Source of the DNA: Ciona intestinalis
Taxonomy: Eukaryota > Chordata > Ascidiacea > Phlebobranchia > Cionidae
DNA length: 64,000 nucleotides
Direction of reading: 5' to 3'
Assembly: GCF_000224145.3 (NCBI RefSeq)
Contig: NC_020166.2
Location: forward strand, 186,051 to 250,050
The translations under genes were made by a program, and so were the position numbers. The number at the start of each line of letters is the position of its first letter. Position 1 is the stretch's first letter. The notes beneath the pieces are model-generated. The model was not told the DNA's origin. It did no database searches and was given only the letters and a program-made list of their open reading frames with translations. This document shows, in pieces, positions 46,968 through 56,400 of this stretch.

Positions 46968-47155
46968 TATAGTAGGGTGGGGGAAGATGGGACACCTTTT
47001 ATTCTATTTTCTGGTCCCATTTTGTACTAAACAAAGAACATTCAAAGAATTATAAAACCGTATCCTCACGACTCCCATATGCCGTTGTTAATTGTTTAAA
47101 ACATGATCAGAATATTTGGATATTATGCGCTAAAGTGTCCTACTCTTCAGTATAC
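46968..47155 (-). mobile_element. MITE copy, 3' TIR damaged
   Basis: Left TIR intact (tatagtagggtgggggaag); the right end is shortened to 'tcctactcttcagtatact'. Confidence 0.82.
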
Positions 47156-47471
47156 TACATGTATTTCACCAACGTAGAAAATAGATTCAGGGGGTATAGG
47201 GCCAACATAAGGAAACTTATATGCAAATGTATTATTGTCTTTGCGCGATTCATCATACAACTTACGTCATAAGCGCCAACTCTTTTTTATTGTTCGTCAC
47301 AGTCACGCTATATTGGTCTCCATTGTTATTCGGGAACCGTATCCAACTGTAGAAGCGAGTACTGTATAGTTGTACAATACAAAATTGCGACACAAAGGCG
47401 TAAGACTCTATTGTTGCATCGTGTTACACGTTCACAACCAACTAAAGATTGTAACTTGGAAACCAAAATAC

Positions 47472-47580
47472 TATATAGTAGTGTGGGGGAAGCTTGGACA
47501 CCTTTAGCACATAATATCCAAATATTCTGATTGTGTTTTAAACAATTAACAACGGTCTATGGGAGTCGCGAGGATATGAC
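47472..47580 (+). mobile_element. MITE 5' half interrupted by a SINE
   Basis: The MITE reads normally to 'gtcgcgaggatatgac', then a SINE head begins at 47582. Confidence 0.8.
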
Positions 47581-47581
47581 A

Positions 47582-47627
47582 CCGGCGCCGTGGCGTAGTG
47601 GTTGGCGCGCCTGCCTGTAGCGCGGAG
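47582..47627 (+). mobile_element. SINE head running into a gap
   Basis: 'ccggcgccgtggcgtagtgg' A-box side of the common SINE head; the rest is hidden by N. Confidence 0.85.
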
Positions 47628-48437
47628 NNNNNNNNNNNNNNNNNNNNNNNNNNNNNNNNNNNNNNNNNNNNNNNNNNNNNNNNNNNNNNNNNNNNNNNNN
47701 NNNNNNNNNNNNNNNNNNNNNNNNNNNNNNNNNNNNNNNNNNNNNNNNNNNNNNNNNNNNNNNNNNNNNNNNNNNNNNNNNNNNNNNNNNNNNNNNNNNN
47801 NNNNNNNNNNNNNNNNNNNNNNNNNNNNNNNNNNNNNNNNNNNNNNNNNNNNNNNNNNNNNNNNNNNNNNNNNNNNNNNNNNNNNNNNNNNNNNNNNNNN
47901 NNNNNNNNNNNNNNNNNNNNNNNNNNNNNNNNNNNNNNNNNNNNNNNNNNNNNNNNNNNNNNNNNNNNNNNNNNNNNNNNNNNNNNNNNNNNNNNNNNNN
48001 NNNNNNNNNNNNNNNNNNNNNNNNNNNNNNNNNNNNNNNNNNNNNNNNNNNNNNNNNNNNNNNNNNNNNNNNNNNNNNNNNNNNNNNNNNNNNNNNNNNN
48101 NNNNNNNNNNNNNNNNNNNNNNNNNNNNNNNNNNNNNNNNNNNNNNNNNNNNNNNNNNNNNNNNNNNNNNNNNNNNNNNNNNNNNNNNNNNNNNNNNNNN
48201 NNNNNNNNNNNNNNNNNNNNNNNNNNNNNNNNNNNNNNNNNNNNNNNNNNNNNNNNNNNNNNNNNNNNNNNNNNNNNNNNNNNNNNNNNNNNNNNNNNNN
48301 NNNNNNNNNNNNNNNNNNNNNNNNNNNNNNNNNNNNNNNNNNNNNNNNNNNNNNNNNNNNNNNNNNNNNNNNNNNNNNNNNNNNNNNNNNNNNNNNNNNN
48401 NNNNNNNNNNNNNNNNNNNNNNNNNNNNNNNNNNNNN
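47628..48437. other. Assembly gap (810 N)
   Basis: Run of N. It starts inside a SINE that is itself inside a MITE. Confidence 0.99.
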
Positions 48438-48765
48438 TGTATGTGCTTATATGTATGCGTGTTCCTATATGGCTTTCAATTGAAATTAAACCTGTTTAGT
48501 TTTATGGATTCCTTATTAAATATTTTCAAGATTTTTACCTTACTTTCAGGTATAATTTAAGTCATTTTTATTTAATAATTACAAGGTTTTAACTGACTTC
48601 CATATATTAGCTGTTACACAGGCGTTTAACTTTAAACAAAATCGAATCTTGTAATAATTTAAACAAAAATTAACTAAGTTATAATTTAATCAAAATTTAA
48701 CCATGTATAACTTTTGCGCAGGCATTTAACTTTTTTGCGCAGGCATTTATCTCAAAACCTGAAAC

Positions 48766-51097
48766 ATGGCAGACAGAACTGTGGCTATTTCTTCGGCCGA
48801 TAGTGGTGTTGGTGACGTGGCAGCAGTGGCTACGTCACAAATTAGAATTAACCTTAAAGTTTCTCGTGGGGATTCCAGATTGGAAGTGAATGAACGGGGA
48901 AACTTTGTAGCACACATTGAAGGCAACGTGTACACGATTACGACTGCAATTTTCCGGCAGTTTACTGTTCAACGTTTGTTGATCGTAGGTGGTTCGGTAA
49001 CGGCGATCGCTTATGGCTTGCACAGGCTTGGATACAACGCTGGCCCATTTTTCCCTGGCAGCATTGCATTTGTGATTTCAACTGAACCTGACAAAGAACG
49101 CGCTCTTCGCCGCAGATTGGAGAATGGAATGTTCTTGCAAGAGCTTAAGGATGAAGTCAGTGATATAATACAACAGCATTCTGACATACTGGGCGATCTG
49201 AAGCAGTTCAATATAATTTCGTGCAAAGGTAAATACTACTTGTTCGGTCAAATGTGTTACATATGTCAATTTATTGATTCGGCCGTGGAAGAATAGGGGT
49301 CTCGCCTCCTCTTGACCAAACGGGTTCGAGGCTTGTCGCTGCTACCATTGTGTTCGTATGTGTGTTTTTACCCAGTGACCCGTTATGGATTGTTTAAATT
49401 GTCAGTCAAACAGAAATATTTTATAATCACCCACAAAGTTACATACGTGGTAACTTGTAAGCGGACACGAGGTGTATGAAACAGAACACCCGTGTTATAA
49501 CGACTGTCGTTGCCCCACCATGCGAGGATAAAAAGGTTATAACACGGATATCTATAAAAGAAAACAATTATTTGATGTGTATGGGGTACGTTTGCAGACA
49601 CAAAACTAAAATATTTTTATTTACAGAAATCCAGGAAACACAAAAAGAAGGGGGGTCAGTAAACGTCAAAGATGTTAAAATGAAAGATTCTGCTTTTATG
49701 GCTTATGATGTTGAAATTAGCAAGGGAGCAGGCGGTAAGAAAATACGTTCTGGGAGTTTTTCTATTCTGTGTGGGCGTGTCATGCACTTAAATATATTTT
49801 AAGGTGATGACGTGAGCTATAGCTTTTAAAATGATATAGATTAAACAGTCTTTGGTTGAAATGAAAACTAAATTTTATAAATTTATTAGGAATTATGTTA
49901 TGGTATAGACTATAGAGTGGGGTAAGATTGTAATATTCACTTTTTGCGTCCCATTTGGTAAACAAAGAATATTTACAGAAATATATGAAAAAATGTTCGA
50001 AACAGGTTCATAGGAAATGGAATTTAGATGCTAACAGAATCCATCTTACCCCACAGTAATATTTACCCACAGTTTGATAAAAAGCCGGGTTTGTTTAATG
50101 CGACCTACAGTTTAGTGGTCTTTTGTGTTTAGATTGAATAGATTATTTTGATTCTTTTTATGCAACAGGTGCGAGTCAAGCAAGCGGATCAGAGGGGAAA
50201 AGCAGTACACCCGGTAATTGCTTTCTAATGTTTAATTTGTGTATATCTGCATATGTACAATGTATAGTATATAACACGCTATATAGTAGGGTGGGGGAAG
50301 ATCAGAAACATTTTCATTTTATTTTCTCCCTCTATTTGGTAGTAAACAAAGAACATTTAAAGATTTAAAAAAAACGCATCCTAACGACTCCCATAGACCG
50401 TTGTTATTTGTTTAAAACATGATCAGGATATTTGGATATTATGTGCTAAAGGTGTCCCATCTTACTCCACAGTACTATATATGGTTTTCTTGTAAAAGTA
50501 GGCGTATAATCTTTATATTACTTGCAGGTCATATATACGACATGTCTTCAAATTAAATATAATGCCTGTTATCAATACCAGCGGTATATGTTTTCGAACT
50601 TTGCTAAATTTTAATGAATGCACCTTAAGCCTTGCTGTTATAAGTAAACTCTGAATTTAAAGGAGGTATAAAAGAAACGAACTTCATAAGAAACAACATA
50701 TAGTGGGGTGGGGGAAGATGGGACACCTTTAGCACATAATATAAAATATAGTAGGGTGGGGAAAGATGGGACACCTTTAACACAAAATATCCAAATATAT
50801 CATGATCGTGTTNNNNNNNNNNNNNNNNNNNNNNNNNNNNNNNNNNNNNNNNNNNNNNNNNNGACTACTTCGAATGTCCTTGTACTCTTACTAAATGGAA
50901 CGAGAAAATATATAATGAAAAGATGTCCCATCTTTCCCCACCCTACTATATTTGGGTTACTTTTCGCGGCCTCTTTATACATTTAGTTTAACCACTGTTT
51001 TACAGAGATGGCGAAAAAGGTCCATGTGGAAAACTTGGATATGGATAGTTCTGCTTTTATGTCCTCCGGCGTACGCATCGTTAAGCAAGACAAGTAG
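48766..51097 (+). CDS. Unrecognised 235-aa protein with a duplicated C-terminal motif
   Basis: Four exons: 48766-49228, 49627-49734, 50169-50213, 51006-51097; all three introns are phase 1 and the frame closes exactly (708 nt). The first 150 residues are encoded by one exon: a Ser/Ala/Val-rich start, a likely beta-rich stretch (INLKVS ... FVAHIEGNVYTI), one hydrophobic segment (about residues 69-100, LLIVGGSVTAIAYGL to FFPGSIAFVIS), then a charged helix (ERALRRRLENG ... DEVSDIIQQHSDILGDL). Exons 2 and 4 each encode a ~22-residue motif ending SAFM-x(3)-V-x-I-x-K, separated by a Gly/Ser linker from the tiny third exon. I recognise no family. A short tunicate-specific membrane-associated protein is possible. 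An additional exon could hide in the gap 50813-50862, but phases do not require one. The ATG has an A at -3 (gaaacATGg). Confidence 0.72.
49290..49560 (+). mobile_element. Composite SINE copy with decayed head
   Basis: Head/body (gggttcgaggcttgtcgctg, ctaccattgtgttcgtatgt) and one tail unit in the first intron of the gene starting at 48766. Confidence 0.78.
49911..50060 (-). mobile_element. Shortened, diverged MITE copy
   Basis: 'tatagagtggggtaagattg ... catcttaccccacagtaata' with a reduced interior. Confidence 0.72.
50281..50480 (-). mobile_element. ~195-bp TIR MITE copy
   Basis: Full-length reverse copy, both ends present. Confidence 0.86.
50699..50950 (+). mobile_element. MITE fragment followed by a MITE copy with internal gap
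   Basis: A 45-bp 5' fragment (50699-50745) directly precedes a copy (50747-50950) containing a 50-N gap at 50813-50862. Confidence 0.83.
50813..50862. other. Assembly gap (50 N)
   Basis: Run of N inside a MITE. Confidence 0.99.
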
Positions 51098-51225
51098 TGG
51101 GATTGTTCGACTCTAAACATTTATACGGACTCTGGTTCGACTTTCTGTATAATTATGTAGTATATGTATGTGTATTTTGACTATTAATTGTTTAGTTAGC
51201 CTATAGTCTACCAGATAAAACGTAT

Positions 51226-51425
51226 TATAGTAGGGTGGGGAAAGATGGTCCATCTTTTCATTATACTCTTTTCTCATCCCATTTGATAGTGAACAAAGAA
51301 CATTTACATAGTTATAAAACCGTAGCCCCACGACTCTAAAAGAGTGTTGTTAATTGTTTAAAACACGATTAGAAAATATGGGATTTAGTTGCTAAAGGTG
51401 TCCCGTCTTACCCCACATTACTATA
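51226..51425 (-). mobile_element. ~195-bp TIR MITE copy
   Basis: Full-length reverse copy 130 bp downstream of the stop codon at 51097. Confidence 0.85.
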
Positions 51426-51610
51426 CCATACTTTAGCATTGTATAAATGACAATTCATTATTTAGCCTATTTACCTGGTAAAACATCTTATAGACTAACT
51501 AATTGTTTCGTAAAAAAAATGTTGTTTTTATATTTTCACATGTGTTGTTCCTTGCTATGTTACTATTTCGATGATTGTAAACCTGGTTCTGTTATCGCAT
51601 TCCTACGTTC

Positions 51611-51789
51611 TTAATGCATTAATTATCTCACGGCGAAACTTTTTTACTTCAGCGGTTGGAATAGCGGTTTTAAACGCATTTTTTCAAAATCTGTTTTGAT
51701 TTTGAAACTTTGATGGTACCTTTAGATCACATTTGGACATTTCTATCCAAAAACAATTTTTGATTTTTCGTTGGTATGCCCCTTTAAGT
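51611..51789 (-). mobile_element. AAAGGGGCATACC-family element inside another repeat
   Basis: The right end is the reverse complement of 'ttaaaggggcataccaacg'. TTAA is present at both candidate borders, but the left terminus does not show the matching inverted repeat. Confidence 0.45.
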
Positions 51790-52548
51790 TTTCAACCTAA
51801 TTATTACTTGCGCGTTTTCGGCGCCGTGTGTGATTACACTTGCCTGTAGTGTGTTTTCTGTTTTGTCACTCGTTTGCTGTAGTGTAGCAACAGTTAGTAG
51901 TGTAGTTTTCAACTAGTGCGTTTATGTAGCCTATATGCTAAGTGTGTGTGTTTTGAGGTTTTGTTCAATCTGGTTAATGATTCGTGTTTCTATTTTAATA
52001 AGCTAGTTTAAATAAGGTAAATGGTTAATAAAGATTGTTACTTTATCTTATGGAATCTATAATTCTGAAGTCATTTAATTGATTTACAAATAGTCTTAAA
52101 AAGATTGAAAACTTTGTAATACGGTACTCGTTGCCTTATAATAAAGTTTGAATCATAATTCTTGATTCCATTTAATTAAGGCGAGTTGTTTGAATTGGGT
52201 AAATGATGATTAATTTGTTGCATTAAAATACCGGGTGATTTAATAGATTTACAAATAGTCATAAAACGTATAATAGGAAGTTAGAAATACTTTTGTGTTG
52301 GTTAATTTTAAATTCTAAGTATTCGTCTGTAACAAATCTATGATGGGAGTCGTTTCAAGACATCGCCACAAACTTGTCAGCAGAGGATTGAATACGAAGC
52401 AAGCATAGCATCAGGTGAGGTAAGCAGGCATATCTTTAAAGATAATATATTAGCCTAGTAAGCGCCATATATGTAAAACAATTTTTAAATAAAAAATAAA
52501 AACTTTAAACTACGTTCTTCGCTATCGTATTCGAAGAGACAAACAAAA

Positions 52549-52746
52549 TATAGTAGGGTGGGGAAGACGGGACACATTTAGTACATAATATCCAAATATC
52601 CTGATCGTGTTTTAAACAATTAACAACGGTCTATGGGAGTTGTGAGGATACGGTTTTATAATTCTTTGAATGTTCTTTGTTTGTACTACCAAATGGGACA
52701 AGAAATTAGAATGAAAAGGTGTCCCATCTTCCCCCACTCTACTATA
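52549..52746 (+). mobile_element. ~195-bp TIR MITE copy
   Basis: Full-length copy, close to the family consensus. Confidence 0.88.
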
Positions 52747-53071
52747 TTTATAGGGATCTTTGTCGCGCTGGCAACACCGTACGTAAGGTCCATGCTAACC
52801 TTTAAGTTTGTCTGCTACTGTCTAACTCTAAATGAAAACAAAACGTTGGAATGATACAGTTTTAAATGCAATCTAACAGGCGAAAAAATAACAACAATAA
52901 AAATAAAAAGGCAAATAATAAAACAGCAACTTTGTGTGATATACTAACGTAGATATCGGTACAGTGGTGCAAACATAGAGTTCATATTTTTAGGGGAGTT
53001 AAAAAATTTCAAATGGTCGAATATATTTTACAATACGAATGTGAGTTTAGAGTGTGTGAGATACAGTTGAA

Positions 53072-53435
53072 ATGAATGTAACTTATTTATCCTCGCATGG
53101 CGGGGAAACGACAGTCGTTATAACACGGGTGTTCTGTTTCATACACCTCGTTCCTGCTTACAAGTTACCACGTATGTAACTTATTTATCCTCGCAAGGCG
53201 GGTGACGACAGTCGTTATAACACAGGTGTTCTGTTTCATACACCTCGTGCCGGCGTACGAGTTACCACGTACGTATGTAATTTTGAGGGTGATTATTTCA
53301 GAGGAATTGTTTAACATTTCTGTGAAGTATGGCTGACAATTTAGACACTCATAAATGTCCAATGACACACACGCCCACAATGGTAGCAGCGTCGAACCCC
53401 GAACACATTAACACTGCATGCTGAACACCACGGCG
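53072..53435 (-). mobile_element. Composite SINE copy, minus strand, two tail units
   Basis: Two reverse tail units (53080-53280), body ('aatggtagcagcgtcgaacc') and a decayed head next to the 3' end of the class A GPCR gene. Confidence 0.8.
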
Positions 53436-53444
53436 CTTGGTGCT

Positions 53445-56400
53445 TCACAACGCATTGCTACTTATACTACTCGTGTTTTCTTTTCCCATCGAGTTTTCGG
53501 GTTTGCTTCCATTTCTTCCAGCCCTGGAGTTTGTGTCGAATGAAACGCCACCGGCAACTCGTCTGTGGACGCCCATGGCACCGTCCCCGGTGTAGCGTTT
53601 GTCATTTTTATGTGAAGGTGAGCCTTTGAATGCGCACGCCCGGCAAAACACCTTTTTCATGGCGGTTCGCATTTCTGGAAAGCGCCAGAAGTAGATCCAG
53701 GGGTTTACTAAAGAGTTCAATAAAGATGTCGTCAGAAGAACTTTCGCGGTACCGACGTACCGCTTATCTTGCTCGGTGTATGAGACCACGAATAGCAGGC
53801 CAAGAGGGACTGTACTGACCAAGAAAAGAACCAGAATAATCACAAGTGTTCTAAGCAAACGCATGTCTCGGTATCGGCGTCTTCTTGCTGCAGATTTTGC
53901 TTTCGAGGCGGAACTTATTTTACGCTTCTCCTGAGGCACCTCTTCCTTTATATCGTTGCTGTTTTTCGTGAATATTCGAGTCACCATCGCCTTTCTTCTC
54001 CATGAGCCTTCGCGAATTCGGTTCCACCCCTTCAAGCCTATGCGGTTGTTGGAAGGCGGCCGCACGCCGTCTCCTTGCCAGCTGTCATCGGTTTTGCGGC
54101 AACTCACATTTCCGTTGGCCTCATACTGAATTATGCTTTGGCTTATTTTGGGTCTCACTAAAAGATGGTTGCACGTTTCTGTTTTGTGAATGGGAAGAAT
54201 CTGAAAATCTAAGATACAAACAAAATTAGAGCGTAAAACTATATACCTATGTATTGTATTAAAACAAAAATTAATGTAATAATACGATTTTCGCTTAGAT
54301 ATAAAAAAATAGTTTAAATGAATGCGGGCAACTGATTTATTTCTTCGCGTGGCCGAAAAATGGCAGTTGTTATAACGAAGATGCTCTGTTTCGTACACTT
54401 GTCCCAACTTACAAATTACGTCGCACTCATACATTATATCCGTATCCTCACGACTCTAAAATAGCGTTGGTAATTGTTCAAAACACTATCAGGAAATATG
54501 GGATTGTGTGTTTCATCTTACCCCACAGTAAATAACAGATATTATGGGCTAACCCCTAACGGTATTCCATCTTACCCCACAGTACTAAATAACAGTTATT
54601 ATATAATAACGGTGTCCATCTTACCCCACAGTACTACATGGCCTCACCTGTCACGCTTGCTTCACTTTGTCCCACCCTGCTGTTGTCTTCCGTCCCCCCG
54701 TTATTCGCTACCAGTGGTGGGGTGTATACTGGCTTCAGTTTTTCGCTGGATCGCCTCACGAAACAATATATCTTGGCGTACAACACACAAGGTATAATAG
54801 GCATGAGGAGCAGAGTGAGACCCATGAATAAGACAGAGCTTTTCGCAAATGGCGGGTTCACCTAAAAGTTTTTCGTGATCAAATTTTTTGATTTATTTTA
54901 TTAGGACCAAAAGTGTTTACGGTCAAAAATTTTTTTTTATGATTTATTTGATGAACAATTTTTCGTTAAGACAAAACGGATTGCTTCGTAAACGACATTT
55001 TGTCAATTTTTCGTATTCGCACCCGACAGTTGCTTAGAAGTTGTTATATAGTAGGGTGGGGAAGATGGGACAACTTTCATTATATTTTCTCTCCCCTCTT
55101 AATAGCAAACAAAGAACATTTAAAGAATTATTGAAATAACTATAAAACCGTATCCCCACGACTCCCATAGACTGTTGTTAAATGTTTAAACACGGTTAGG
55201 ATATTTGGATATTATGTGCTTAAGGTGTCCCATCTTACCCCAAACTTTTNNNNNNNNNNNNNNNNNNNNNNNNNNNNNNNNNNNNNNNNNNNNNNNNNNC
55301 TAAATAGCGTTGGTAATTGTTCAAAACACTATCAGGAAATATGGGATTGTGTGTTTCATCGTACCCCACAGTAAATAACAGATATTATGGGCTAACCCCT
55401 AACGGTATTCCATCTTACCCCACAGTACTACATTGCCTCACCTGTCACGCTTGCTTCACTTTGTCCCACCCTGCTGTTGTCTTCCGTCCCCCCGTTATTC
55501 GCTACCAGTGGTGGGGTGTATACTGGCTTCAGTTTTTCGCTGGATCGCCTCACGAAACAATATATCTTGGCGTACAACACACAAGGTATAATAGGCATGG
55601 TGAGCAGAGTGAGACCCATGAATAAGACAGAGCTTTTCGCAAATGGCGGGTTCACCTAAAAGTTTTTCGTGATCAAATTTTTTGATTTATTTTATTAGGA
55701 CCAAAAGTGTTTACGGTCAAAAATATTTTTTTATGATTTATTTGATGAACAATTTTTCGTTAAGACAAAACGGATTGCTTCGTAAACGACATTTTGTCAA
55801 TTTTTCGTATTCGCACCCGACAGTTGCTTAGAAGTTGTTATATAGTAGGGTGGGGAAGATGGGACAACTTTCATTATATTTTCTCTCCCCTCTTAATAGT
55901 AAACAAAGAACATTTAAAGAATTATAAAACCGTATCATCACGACTTCCATAGACCGTTGTTAATTGTTAAAACACGATCAGGACATTTAGATATTAAGTG
56001 CTCAAGGTGTCCCATCTTACCCCAAACTTTTATAAGTATTAGGAAAACTAAGTGTTCAGGGATACTTTGTCATGCATGGATTTACGATTTGCATTTTGTA
56101 CGACGAACTTACCTGCGAGCATGTTTGTACCGGTTCACACACCATGTAAAACACATCTGACGTGCTGTTTGAAGGTATCACACAAAAACAGGAGTCAACG
56201 CAGTTCCATGCGGTTGCCACGGGAAGTGCATACGTCACTATAGGGACGAGCCATGTCAGTCCTATCCCGGCTTTAATTAACCTGTGGTATAATGTAAATG
56301 TTATATTAAATGAATGAATGTAACTTGCTTTATCCTCGTGTGTTCTGAAAATGACACGTATGTAACTTATTCATCCTCGCATGGCGGGACAACGACAGTC

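Larger units (their letters stand above)
44711..48765. other. Intergenic region with MITEs, a hAT fragment and a large gap
   Basis: Holds five MITE copies, the transposase fragment at 45207 and an 810-N gap. No other coding sequence was recognised in the visible part; a gene could be hidden in the gap. Confidence 0.55.
51098..53444. other. Intergenic region
   Basis: Contains two MITEs, a reverse SINE and an interrupted repeat around 51540-51860. No additional gene was recognised in 51860-52540 or 52750-53070, which are AT-rich and unique. Confidence 0.5.
54457..56030. repeat. Tandem duplication (about 0.75 kb) containing the TM5 exon
   Basis: Copy 1 (54457-55249) and copy 2 (55300-56030) are nearly identical and separated by a 50-N gap. 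Each contains the 214-bp TM5 exon with the same acceptor and donor, plus a downstream MITE. Copy 1 carries about 50 extra bases (54586-54636) that repeat a MITE end; the copies also differ by scattered substitutions. Confidence 0.93.
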
